From the NCBI GenBank assembly GCA_950106755.1, contig OX467088.1:3518001-3582000 (forward strand): DNA of 64,000 nt, in the 5' to 3' direction. The notes beneath the pieces are model-generated. The model did not search any database. It saw only the letters and a program-made list of their open reading frames with translations, and was not told where the DNA came from. Below, one piece after another: positions 1 through 10,629 of the stretch. Every line of letters starts with the position of its first letter. Position 1 is the stretch's first letter. Source of the DNA: Climacium dendroides (Eukaryota > Streptophyta > Bryopsida > Hypnales > Climaciaceae). A program made the position numbers and the translations under genes.

Positions 1-478
1 TGTCAACGTTGTTCCTCCTTTTAATTGCCTTGCTCCTTTAATCTTCGGTGAGGCCCGCAAACTCATCAACATCCATATCCATCGCTCCAATGTCCTTCAA
101 GGAATCGCAAAGTTGTACCTCCGATGGATGCGTGTACGATATAGGGCAATCAATGTACCATCCACCGCCATTTAGATGAGCCGTGGTAAATGTTTTGAGC
201 TGATTTGCCGTGTACATGCAACTTGCGGAATTGCGATCTAGGAAGACCGAAAGGAATGGAGGAAGGTCTGCCCTCTGGATGGCTCCTTTTCCTTCCAGTT
301 CAAACTTGAAGTAGCTGCATCATGATAAACAAAGAATGGTAAGCACGAATTGTAAAAATCAAATTAGACAGAAGAAAAATTTCAATCTCGTGTACATGTG
401 CTTCAAAGCAACATTTCTTATGTCTCAAGAAATAGAAGATCAAAAAATTAAATTGTAGACCTTTCAAAGGACAGAAAT

Positions 479-550
479 GGGGGTCCCCCAACTACTTCTA
501 GAGCATGCCTCGGATCCGAGGCATGTTCTACAGGTAGCCTAAGGACCCCC
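479..550. repeat. 72-bp palindromic element, copy 1
   Basis: It starts GGGGGTCC and ends GGACCCCC with the core GCCTCGGATCCGAGGC at the centre. It is 72 bp, like every other copy in the window. It lies in the intron between exons 682-856 and 38-314 of the GNHR gene. Confidence 0.85.
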
Positions 551-856
551 TATTTTTTTCCCTTCGTTCATCTCTAATAGGTTTCCTGCTTCAACAATGT
601 ATTTTTAGCCAAATGACAAGAGATTTTTAATTCAAATAGTCACTTCCAAATGAATATTTTTTTATCCAGTTGAAGACATACCGATAAAGGACCCTCTTCA
701 CTGCCTATTGGGACCCCTCATAAGTGTTGAAGTTGTCGCTTTTCTTGAAGTACTTAGCTCCTCTAAGATGAGCCAAGAACCCGTGATCCCAAATTTTCCT
801 CCTCCACCCTTCCAAGTATTCCGGTAAGGTTTCTGGTTGAAGCGGAACGTTCATAT

Positions 857-1976
857 CACTAGTAGAAAATCAGTGACCAAATCAACAAACAGTCAACAAT
901 TTTCTGTTAACTTGGGTACTATATTGTCCATTTTCACAAATTTTTGTTGATTTTGCTTAAATTAACAAAATGGTCACATTATTTTTGTTGATTTGGATAG
1001 TGCAACTAAAATCAACAAAATTTTGTTAAATCTTTTCAAACCTTTTTGGAATCTTTTGGAATCTTTAATTGTACAATGTAGATTTTTTTTAAAACTAAAC
1101 ATTAACAATTCGGTATTTCTTAAAGTCAGCATACTTCAGGGCCGGTTTTGACTTAATAAATGACCTTTTTTCAAGAAACTTTGAACTAATAAAAGTTGTA
1201 AAATCAAGCCAAGTTTCACCTCCAACAATCCGTTTGAGATTTCAATCCTCCAATCAAAAGTTATGGACAAAAATCAGAGAGGGGTGAAAATGAATTATTT
1301 TCTTTACATTTTTAAAACCCCTCTCTGATTTTTATCCATAACTTTTGATTGGAGGATCGAAATCTCAAACGGATTGTTGGAGGTGAAACTTGGCTTGGTT
1401 TTCCAACTTTTATTAGTTCAAAGTTTCTTGAAAAAAGGTCATTTACTAAGTCAAAACCAGACCTGAATTACGCTGACTTTAAAAAACAATGGGAAAAAAA
1501 TGAAAAACTAAACAAATAAGATTTTATATACTCTTGAAACATGTATATGTATAAGTGGTGCATTGGTTTGAGTCTTGGGCCTCAACCATGAGGTTTAAGG
1601 TTCAAACCATGATGGCAACGTTTGCTACATGAATTGCCAATGTGGCATTCGGATTGTCCACGTGGCATTCAAGTAGCTTGTGTGGCATGCCACATGGATA
1701 GTTGGGGTGCCTACGTGGCATTGCCACGTGTCACCTTTTATTCATTTCTTTTCAAAAAAAATAATTTAAAAAAATAATGTGACCAAATTAACAAAAAAAT
1801 TAACACTTTTTTGTTAGAAATTCAACACTTTTTTGTTCTTAAACAACACATTTTTGTTCAAAAATCAACACTTTTCTGTTCAAAAGTGCCCAAATCAACA
1901 CGTCCAAATTAACAAAAAAAATCAACACTTTTCTATTGATTTTTGTTAATTTGGTCACTGTATTTTTCTACTAGTG
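857..1976. mobile_element. Non-autonomous CACTA element 1 (1.1 kb), TSD TAT
   Basis: The ends are CACTAGTAGAAAA and its inverse TTTTTCTACTAGTG, flanked by the 3-bp duplication TAT (854-856 and 1977-1979). CACTA termini and a 3-bp target duplication define the CACTA (En/Spm) superfamily. There is no transposase ORF. The subterminal parts are rich in variants of aaatcaacaaaa/tttttgttgattt. The interior holds a separate long inverted repeat (1120-1482). The insertion sits inside an exon of the minus-strand gene 38-4697. Confidence 0.9.
1120..1482. repeat. Long hairpin inside CACTA element 1
   Basis: Arm 1 is 1120-1285 and arm 2 is 1317-1482, about 166 bp each and nearly identical when one is reverse-complemented, with a 31-bp AT-rich loop. 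Both arms contain the paired pieces ctccaacaatccgtttgag and ctcaaacggattgttggag. A transcript would fold into a near-perfect duplex, a possible source of small RNAs. Confidence 0.85.
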
Positions 1977-4697
1977 TATTGATGATGATGTTGTCTTGCT
2001 TGACAACTTCCTCGAAGTATTGTACAACTGCATCTTCAATCTGTAGAAAGAGATGCCAAAACCAAAATCATATGATATGCACTGCCTTCCAAGAATTCTA
2101 ATTTCTCAATATCCTAGTGAATATGAACTAAGATGGCTTTCAAGTTGAATTACATGAATAGGTAATCACTTACCCCTGCGTACTAAACACAACGGTTCAA
2201 GAAAGGACCAAGTAGTGTCTCTGACACTAGCCTAGGCGGAAAACGTCTAGCATCACGTGATGGTGTAGAGGAGTTCCACCACTTCAGGAATTTGATCTTG
2301 TGATCTGCCGTAGTATTGCAAGTAGCCACCATTTGGAACTTCTCTAGAGTCATCTCCGGAACCTCATTGGAACTCCAATGTTTCTCAATCTGGTCAACAA
2401 AAGGAAAGCAGAGGATGTTAGATTCTGAGGTTTGCATGACATCAATAGATTTAGTTTATGATGTAGGTCATGAAATCACCTCATCTAGAAAACCTTGCTT
2501 GTTAGCTGGATTCGCCACTGCAACCAACTTAGATATTTTGACGTTGAGTTTACTGGTCTTCTCATGAGCTCCGGATCTCATGGCATGCGCCAGTTCCTCA
2601 GGAGTTCTGTCGTCCTCCGGTGTCATCTCATTGTACCTCCGCCCTGTTGCATCTGCTGATTGGGCAATTTCTTGCTGCAAAGGTGTGACAAAAAAGAATT
2701 ACACATATATGATTGTATAATAAAATGGTACAGACAAATACAATAGAAACGAAGGGAGAAGCATTCACAAAGATTCTTACCCTGAAAACAAACGACGTGA
2801 AGACTTGTAGTGGCATAGAATACCAAGTCTTTTTAGCTTTGTGTACCCCACATAGTCGGAGCAGTGCAGTATAATTTGTCCTTTAATGCTCCAGGGTCCT
2901 AAAATACCATTCTATGTCTTCTAACAACTATAGGGTATGTAATAATAGCGTTGTATTAAGTGTGTCTATTTTTAAAAAGAAAATGTAGACCTTTGAGAAG
3001 GTAAATCCATAAAACATAAACAATTTGAATATGAAGAAATGCATGTTATAGAGTTGACAAAGAAAATGTTCACTTAGTATTACGCAACATACAAATAAAT
3101 TTTCCAAGAAAGGATGTGAAGAAAATAAATGATATGTTGAGTTAACAACAATGGATAACATATGGAATTTAAACATAAATAAATGGATGTCATAGAGTGC
3201 CCCCCCCTGAGAAATCAACTGAGGCATTAGAATTCCAAAAAGGGAGATTACACACTTACTTGTTAATGTCATGCATGACATGCATGACTAGCTCGGTCTT
3301 GCCCTTGGTATCTAGTACAATGGAATCCACTGCATAATGCCACTCCTCGTCTTTCGAGTGTTTTTTGGTAATGTAACTCATCCACAAGATGAGTCTGTGA
3401 TTACCATTACAAACATAGAATTTAATGTTCTTCAAAAACCTCAACTCGGGTTTGGATTCGACACTAGCATTGAAGGCGTCATTTTTTGACTTCCACAATG
3501 GATCCCACTTCGCTATCTCCTCTTCTGTGAACTCTGAGCTCTCTCCAGCCTCATCTGTAGTAGTGACGTAGAAAACTGCCGCTCCTTCTCTGTAACCCTT
3601 ACTGAACTCATGCTCCAGGAAATCAAGATCACACGAGAGGGAAGGTTTCACCATGGACATGGGAACCATTCGGCAAAGCAGGATTTGGAGTCGAAAGAGG
3701 TGAGGTGGCTTCATCCTCAATGAAGCAATGGTATTCACGGAGTCCACCTTGTGATATTGTCAGAGATCGTCTTCCAACAAGTCCTTATCATCGGCCACCA
3801 ACAGGTCATCCAGAACGTCCTCCTCCATTGCGTCTCCCTTTTTTTCACCATCACCTTCACCTGCAATGGGCGGTTGCGTTGAATCATCGGTGTTTGGCGT
3901 TTCCAGAATAGTCTCCTCGTGCCACAGGTTTGTAGGAGTCGCATCCATCTGCAAGGCTCAAACATAAAACTAAGCAGCATGCTTGGACTTTTATCAATGG
4001 ATCCAAATTCCCCTACAAACAAAAACATATTGGGATTCTAAAAACAAATGATTGCAAGAGAAATGACGTAGCTCAGGCAAAAGATTTAGGAACAAAGAAC
4101 ATGCATTGTATAAGACACGCTCACAAGCGATGTGTCTTTGAAGGAAATCCAATACAATGGGATCACTCTATCTCTACATCATCCTTTGAGTTAGAGCTGA
4201 GATGGATGATGACGACTTCTTCTAAACCTTGGAGCAAACTACGTGCACAATCGCGGGTCTCCTCCATCGGTGGCCCATCAATGGTGATGGACCCCTGCGT
4301 CTTTGAGGAATACTCAATGTCCGAACTCTCGAGAGACATACACTATAGTGGGCGGTTTCTAGCCATCTCAAGTATAACTTGAAGACGTCTACGATTCTGT
4401 GCAGGCGTAAAGTAGCGTGCATGTCTCGGTGCTCGGGTGTCACTCACCCGATTGAGTTTAGAACTCTCAAAGGCATTGACAACGTGATCAGTTGCATCCA
4501 TAACATCATCAAAACTTACCAACTACTCTTCATGAACTTGATCTTCCTCAGTGTCTTTGTCTTCATCAGAATCGTGAAGAACCTCTAGAGTCTCCTTCAC
4601 TGGTGTGAGAGCCTGAGATGGTCCTGCCTCATGGGTGCCCATGACATGAGGAGGTGCCGAGGTCGATGAAGAGACATTTTGGCCACGTCGAACCTTC

Positions 4698-5273
4698 TTT
4701 ACATTGTAACATTATTGAAGTTAGAAGTGCCTCATCAGAATCAGGTAGAGCCACATAGAGCTTGAGGAATGAGGAGTTTTGTACAATGAAAGTAAAGTTT
4801 TAAAGTACAAAAGAAATAAAAGAGTTCCACCAATGCTGGTGAAGATGTACATGGTTTTAGACATAGAAGGTACAATGTAATCGATCGTATCCATTTTTTT
4901 ATGCTTTCTAGACAATTATAAGGATTATAAATCATAGTAAGGATGATGAACATTACCAAACACTAGACAAATCAACAAGATCACCGAGCATTAGAAGAAT
5001 CACGAGGACCACCCAAACCAATAAGAGTAAGCCTGGTTACCAAACATTGTAAGAATAAACGGGATCACTGAGTACACTACGAATTGGTAGGATTCCTGAA
5101 CTCTTCTACAATCCAAGAGATTTTCATACATTGTGACCATCATTAGGATCACTAAACACTATCTTCTTCACAACAGAATCAAATTATTGCTAGAAAAAGA
5201 AGAATCAAAGTACAAGTTTCAAAGCTAATAGCAATCACAAATAAACATTATAATCACAATCTCATGAAAATAA
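4698..5273. other. AT-rich intergenic stretch, nothing recognised
   Basis: Short open frames only. Many short direct repeats of the type gatcaccgag/ggatcact and agaatcacgag are present, but there is no clear period, gene or terminal repeat. Confidence 0.5.
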
Positions 5274-5345
5274 GGGGGTCCTATTAAATGCTTCCAAACA
5301 AGCCTCGGATCCGAGGCTTGGTTGGGGGCACTCACTAGGACCCCC
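5274..5345. repeat. 72-bp palindromic element, copy 2
   Basis: GGGGGTCC to GGACCCCC with an intact GCCTCGGATCCGAGGC core. The pairing extends into the flanks (AAAATAA on the left, TTATTTT on the right). It is the first of three copies spaced about 161 bp apart. Confidence 0.85.
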
Positions 5346-5434
5346 TTATTTTTGAAATAAGATTAAGCCTAAGGCATGTTCCAAAACTAATCAAAGCCAT
5401 AAGTTAGCATGATCTATATGGTTTTTAAAATTGA

Positions 5435-5506
5435 GGGGGTTCCAGTGAGTGCCAGCAGAAAAGCCTTGGATCTGAGGCTTGTTTAATGGCACTCACTAGG
5501 ACCCCC
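5435..5506. repeat. 72-bp palindromic element, copy 3
   Basis: Same 72-bp length. The core has diverged (GCCTTGGATCTGAGGC) but the arms still pair: AGTGAGTGCCA on the left with TGGCACTCACT on the right. Confidence 0.85.
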
Positions 5507-5595
5507 ATTTTCTTGCAAAAAGAATTAACATAAGGCCTTGTCCCAAAGTAATGATTGACATTTTCATCATAATCTACACAATTCTTAAGAAAAAA

Positions 5596-5667
5596 GGGGG
5601 TCCTAGTGAGTGCCACCAAACAAGCCTCGAATCCGAGGCTTGTTTGGTCGCACTTACTAGGACCCCC
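5596..5667. repeat. 72-bp palindromic element, copy 4
   Basis: GGGGGTCCTAGTGAGTGCCA on the left pairs with a near-perfect inverse on the right; the core is GCCTCGAATCCGAGGC. Almost the whole 72 bp is one stem with no real loop. Confidence 0.85.
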
Positions 5668-6303
5668 ATACTTTTAAAATAAGAATAAGAGTTTGACATG
5701 GTCCAACGCTAAACCACAACAATGCATAGACTGGCTAGATCTTCAAACACTATAGAAATTAACAATTACTAGACAGAAAACACGAAATGTATCATCATCA
5801 TTAATCACTATAAAATTGAATAGGATAATCAATTAGTGCAAGAATCTTCAGAATCAACAAACTCTCTAAAGTTGAACGTGATCACCAACCAGCAAAGGCA
5901 ATCCTTCAGGAAAACCAACAATTTCAATGATGAACCGGATCCTGGTCACCGGTCCACCTGGCTCTGTCCACCGGAAACCGGATTACCCAGTTGACCCTGC
6001 CAAGACTATAGTTCTGCTATCTAAAACCTTATCAATACTCACAAGTTCAGTACTTGCTCACAAGTTCAGTATATTTACTGATTCACAAAATTAGTACTCG
6101 TTACGTAGTATTAATTCATTGCACTAGCCCTCGGAAGATCCACAAGCGGATGCTGCAACTCATAAAAACTAGATTCAACAGGAAAATAGTAAAATTTCTC
6201 ACGGGGATCAGGAAGCTTGTGATGACAAGGATGAATCCTTGGGTATCCAATGACTGCCGGGATCGATAACAAATTGGGTAGGGTTACCGATCTCATAAAA
6301 TAG
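5668..6303. other. Intergenic stretch, no gene recognised
   Basis: A local duplication of cacaagttcagta occurs near 6040-6070. The CCGG-rich patch at 5930-5990 resembles LTR sequence in composition, but no boundary can be drawn. The stretch ends at the GAATC target duplication of LTR E. Confidence 0.4.
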
Positions 6304-7511
6304 GAATCTGTAGCGATTAGTCGGACCAGTATTCCTCCAATTAGCCCTTAATTCACACCAAAGGCCTTCTTAGAGTAAACCGCTCCGGAATCGTTCCCAC
6401 GAGGACTTGTGGATTACAGTTTCATAGGCTATCCTGGTCTAAGCACTCACTTTTCTCTCCGTCGGATTATTCCGGACTTTCGGTCTGGTCCGGACACTAG
6501 TGCCGGGTGGATTCCGGAAGGATCTGGAAACCGTTTCAGTGTCCCTTCCGGGATCCCTGGGTTTGGATGACAAGTGGCCAGATCCACCGTCCGGATGCTT
6601 ATCGTGTCCGGAAACACGCTCTCTTTCACTCTCTCTCTCTCTCTCTAATACTAATAGCAACCTAACTCTTCAGGGATCGGAAGTGTCCTCCTGTTCCGTC
6701 GCCTCACAAATCCGGAAGCTCTTCCGGATTAGGTCACACAGGGACGGTCAAGAACTACAACGACATTCTAACCTTTAACCGAACACTGAGCCTCCTGTCG
6801 ACCGGCTGGTTTCTCCTGTACTTTCTTGGGCTTATCCCAGGGCTTAACTCTGTTCTACAAGGAATTCCGGCAATCCGGAATTCGGGCACGTCCGGCAATA
6901 CCTCCGTACACGAAAGTTTGCTAGCAGCCTTTCAGATACCCCTTTTCACCTAGGGCTATATCCTACACGCAGGCTATACTGGCATCCGAGCAGTACTACC
7001 CTAACCTTACTGCCGGAACCATCCGGTTGATCTCCCCCTCAAATTAATACATCCGGATACTTTCACAACATCGACTCTTACCACACAAGGTAAGTTCTCT
7101 GTCCCGAAAACGCAAGAACGGACTCACACCTCTCACAAACATATACCATACACAAGAAAGATAAGAGATTGAATACTCCAACATACTTTAGAATTAAACT
7201 CCGAAAAAGGTACAATGCTGAAACTATGAGATGGTTGTGAATGACCAGAAAGGTCATTAAAAGTCCTACTTATACTAAGACTAACGTCATCCTAAAAATC
7301 CTACAAAGCATTCCTACTGGTCCACTAGATTTCCGGAAGATTCCAGATCCTATTTTTCCGGCTTTGACAGCCGGACTCCAGTATTGCCACTATACTACAC
7401 TACTGTATACTATTCTTTTGAATCTGGATCTTTAGGAGGAACATAGTCCTTCTGAAGATCTAGCTTTACCTCTTTCCAGCTATCCTCCGGAGAAAACAGA
7501 TTCGAACCCCT

Positions 7512-9511
7512 TTAGCCCCATCTTGGGATTTCCACAATACTGGTGTCCCTGTCTACACTCCTAGTCCCGACTACCTGAGTGTCTGGACTCCCTCTCGCAT
7601 CCTTCTGAGTCTTCTTATGACGCGGAGAAGATTGTACCGTCCGTCTGGCGTGAACTTTCGGAGAAGCACCCGTCAAGTCAATGGTCGGAGTCACCGGCAA
7701 CAGGTCTTCACTTCCCGGAGGTACCACTGCTCCCCAGTCCACTCCTTTTGGTCTTTCGGCTGGTGGTGAAAGTTCCGGATTTACCGGGACCACCGGTGAG
7801 ACCTCCGTAACCATAGGTTCCGGATTGTTGCTTTCCGGAACCACCAAAGTTTGCGCTGACGGGGGAGATTGAGGTGCCGGATCCGACTCTGTGGACGTAA
7901 TGTACTCCATCATCTCCCTCATCGCGGCCCGAGATGTATCCATTCGTCTTGCTTGCTCCAGTAAGCATTTGACGATAGGAACCCGGCTTGAGCTAGCAAC
8001 TGCATCGAGATTAGTTTCAAACAGTCGAGCCTTGTTGATATAGTCTGCCGGGACCTCTAGAGAGCTCCAGAGCTGAACTATACTTTCGCATAAGGCCGCT
8101 ATCTGCCGGCGATGAGCTTCTTCTGTGAGCCGGGCTGTCTCCTTAGCGGTGCAGATGGCGCTCTCTAAACCCACACAGCGGGATTCCGAGTTCCGAACTT
8201 GGTCTCGCAACGTCCGGTTTTCTACGCGCAACGCCCCTAGCTTTGTTACCAAATTCTTCTGTTCTGCTATGAAGAGGTTGTTTTACTGCTCCGCTGCTAC
8301 CAATGCATCCGTCCTCCGGAAAATGGCATTCCGGTCGGTTAGCGCCATCTTCCGGCACACTTGTTTGAGGGCTCCATCATAGTTCTCGCAGATTTGGAAG
8401 AGATCGTCTGCCCGCCACACTAGATGCTGAGCCATCTCCTGGATGTCTTCTAGGGGCGACCCTCCCAATCGTATGGTTGTCTGATCCCTCTCCTCCACCT
8501 CTATCATCCGGGTCCGGGAGGGTCCGGCCTCAGCTTGAGTGGCGACGGTGTGCGATCGTATCGGCCCAACCAGTTGCAAGGATGGTTGGACTCCCTTCGG
8601 AACAGGTCCGGTTTCCGTCTTTACCTCCTGAACCTCTTCCTGTGGTCCCGGTGTAGGAGGCTCCTCTGACGGACTTACCGGCAGCATCCTATTCCGCCGT
8701 TTCCTCTTCTTTAGCGGAGAGACCGATTCCTCTTCCTCAGTGTCCTCATCGTCCGGTCCGTCTCGGGGCGAGGGCTCCTCTCCTCCGTACTGCTGAAGTT
8801 GGACTAGGTCCTGATACGCACTCTCCTCATTCGCCTTGAGCAGAGAGTGGTGGGCGTACAAATGAGACAAATATGCCGGAAGAGGACTCTGGCTCTTCTT
8901 TCCGGACCGGAGGGCACGCACTAAGTCTCCGACTAGCTCGTAGATGATGGCTGCCCAGTCCATCATCATTTTTCCTTGGAGGCTCCCCAAGATGGTGGAG
9001 GCTACCTTCGCTACTACTCGCCGCGGCTTGGTGGGATGGAGGATAGGGTTGAAAACGCTACCACATCCCGGTACTCCGGATTCACCAGGTCGGAAACCTG
9101 GTTACCTTCTTTCAGATTGGCGGGCGCCTGGAACTCTCCCTCCATCACCTCCTGGTTCTTCTCCATGACCTTGTCCGGCGCCTCCCGGAACTTGTAGACG
9201 GCTCGCCAAGTGTTCACTGTCCACTGGTCTGGTTTCGCCCGAATGGTGGTATCCAAGATACCACTTTCCAGACGAAGTATATCCAAAACTAGGCTCTCCT
9301 CTCGGATTCCCCACAGCACTTCTAGGAGTCCGTCACACCCCATGTTGCGGAGATGCTTCCGTAGGCGCGCCAGCCAGTCCTCCTCCGTCGGAACCTCCAG
9401 AACCACCTTCATCACTAGGATGGTCCTTGGTCAAGGTACAAGTGCCGGCGCCTCGTCCTCTGAATCCTCAGGCAAGTCCTTCAACTTCTGCCGGCTTGCC
9501 CTAGAAGCCAT
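7512..9511 (-). pseudogene. Decayed LTR-encoded ORF of element E
   Basis: The reading starts at ATG 9511 (MASRASRQKLKDLPEDSEDE) and runs to 7512 with three breaks: TGA at 9431-9433, a frameshift near 9050, and TAA at 8283-8285. Homology to the ORF of LTRs A, C and D is visible: FNPILHPTKPRRVV here corresponds to FLIPILYPEKPTRVT there, and STILGSLQGKMMMDW to NTIFGAMENRVVHW, followed by a similar LSHLYAHH / LFHLYHQQ segment. Next come an acidic stretch, a basic KKRKRRNR patch, a charged helical region near 8100-8250 and a proline-rich tail. Function is unknown. It lies wholly inside the LTR and in the sense of the retroelement. Confidence 0.65.
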
Positions 9512-9708
9512 TGTACTCACGATCAATCCTCACACAATCTCTCCCTAAATCTCTGCTCACAACTGTCACTCCGGTAACCCCTACACGATCGCAACTCACA
9601 CAATCCCTTAGTCTACCGGAATTCTAACGAAGCGAGGAAAACGGAATACGCCGACGGAAGAACAAAAGAAAGAGGATAAGTGTGCCCGCGGCCAACTACA
9701 GTCCCCCT

Positions 9709-9714
9709 CTTATA
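9709..9714 (-). promoter_or_regulatory. TATA-like box of LTR E
   Basis: TATAAG on the minus strand, about 200 bp upstream of the ATG at 9511 and about 280 bp inside the 5' end of the LTR. It sits where a U3 core promoter would be expected; this is inferred from position and motif only. Confidence 0.4.
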
Positions 9715-10021
9715 CGAACCCGATGTACGAGACAGGTTTTGGCGGCAACACCCTATCCCTAGTACGGATCCGGTTTAGAGCCAGCGCCGTCATCCGATAT
9801 CCGGAACTTTCTAGGGTTCCGGATTTTAGGTTTTTAGCCCTAATGAAAATTTTCCGGATCCGGAAATCCGGTTTTTCCTAATTTGCCTTACTTCCTAGGA
9901 GAACTCAAAAACTTTCCCTATGAAAGAGACAATTTTTAAATTTTTCCGTCCTATGCTTAGTATTATGGGTCTAGCATGTGGGATCGCATTCCCACAGAAT
10001 CCGACAAGTTTAAGAAAAAGT

Positions 10022-10093
10022 AGAGGTCCCAGTACCTCACTGGCAACATGCCTCGGATCCGAGGCTGCACCTGGAGCTCTCGGCGGGACCCCC
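10022..10093. repeat. 72-bp palindromic element, copy 5
   Basis: Core GCCTCGGATCCGAGGC is intact. The left end has decayed to AGAGGTCC; the right end GGACCCCC is intact. The arms between end and core (ctcactggcaac / acctggagctctcggc) pair poorly, and this arm version is shared only with copy 6. Confidence 0.8.
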
Positions 10094-10557
10094 TCAACTT
10101 TGAGATTATAGGTCGCTTAGATTACGGTGGTCTACATAACAACCCCCTGTGGGCATTTCAGTCAACAAAAACAAGACCACCGAATTTCGTTTGATGTGGA
10201 CATCAAGGCAGATTGGCCTCAACCGTCCAGTTGTGGAAGCAGGTAAGGATGCCAAGATTATCTCGGAGGTGGACTTGAATTACCAACAAGGAGTCCAGAA
10301 TTCAAGGAATTGGGATGGGGGACATGCAAATGCGGAGAATCGAATTCTGACTCCTAGAAGGTGAACATGCAGTTGCACAGCCTCACAAAAGAAATTCCCA
10401 AGTCGGGAGTAGTTGGATTCCTCACGTGGAACGGGAAGCGCCCTTCTTGAATCAGTGGGATTCAAGAGAATTCCACGTCTGGAGGGGGTCGACATCCATC
10501 ACCAAGGGGAACCAGTCTCAAAAAATTATCAAACATGAACAAATTTTCCAAAAAAGT

Positions 10558-10629
10558 GGGGGTCCCAGTGCCTCACCGGCAACATGCCTCGGATCCGAGG
10601 CTGCACCTGGAGCTCTCGGCGGGACCCCC
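10558..10629. repeat. 72-bp palindromic element, copy 6
   Basis: Nearly identical to copy 5 (536 bp upstream), including the weakly paired arms and the flanking aaaagt and ctca bases. The two copies probably arose by local duplication. Confidence 0.8.

Larger units (their letters stand above)
38..4697 (-). pseudogene. Decayed multi-exon gene with a GNHR (ParB-like) motif
   Basis: Reading the minus strand, exons with matching phases and GT-AG borders can be chained: about 4697-4098 (tentative, with several stops), 3948-3260, 2898-2781, 2674-2480, 2389-2174, 2040-1977 plus 856-682 (split by a CACTA element), and 314-38, ending at TAA 38-40. Donors are GTAAGT, GTAAGA, GTGATT, GTAAGT and GTATGT. 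The 3948-3260 exon begins acidic and then contains FYVCNGNHRLILW, followed by AVDSIVLDTKG; GNHR/GERR-type motifs mark ParB/sulfiredoxin-like folds, so a ParB-like domain is possible but not proven. In-frame stops lie at TGA 3760-3762, TAA 2883-2885, TAG 2183-2185 and TAG 705-707, so the gene is probably dead. The last exon ends in an acidic tail (MDMDVDEFAGLTED). Function is unknown; a transposon-linked gene family is as likely as a host gene. The exon chain is well supported by phase; the name is not. Confidence 0.6.
6309..9996 (-). mobile_element. Solo LTR E (3.7 kb), TSD GAATC
   Basis: On the minus strand the element begins TGTGGGAAT at 9996 and ends at 6309; read on the plus strand it runs TGTAGCGATTAG to CATTCCCACA. 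A perfect 5-bp duplication GAATC flanks it (6304-6308 and 9997-10001), as retroviral-type integration leaves. There is no internal region or second LTR, so it is a solo LTR. The 5' end matches LTRs A-D in its first bases, and its ORF is related to theirs, so E is a diverged sister family. A CT microsatellite lies at 6619-6647. Confidence 0.8.

Noticed and set aside
1554..1620. tRNA-like stretch with A- and B-box-like words (tggtgcattgg, ggttcaaacc)
   Set aside because: No acceptor, D or T stem can be paired, and it lies inside CACTA element 1. At best a very old tRNA-derived remnant.
3705..3911. Plus-strand Pro/His-rich ORF
   Set aside because: Antisense to the exon 3260-3948 of the GNHR gene, whose phases link to neighbouring exons.
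5596..5667. 72-bp palindromes as tRNA genes (72 nt, GGGGGTCC/GGACCCCC like an acceptor stem)
   Set aside because: The inner part is one continuous hairpin without D and T arms or an anticodon loop, and there is no B box.
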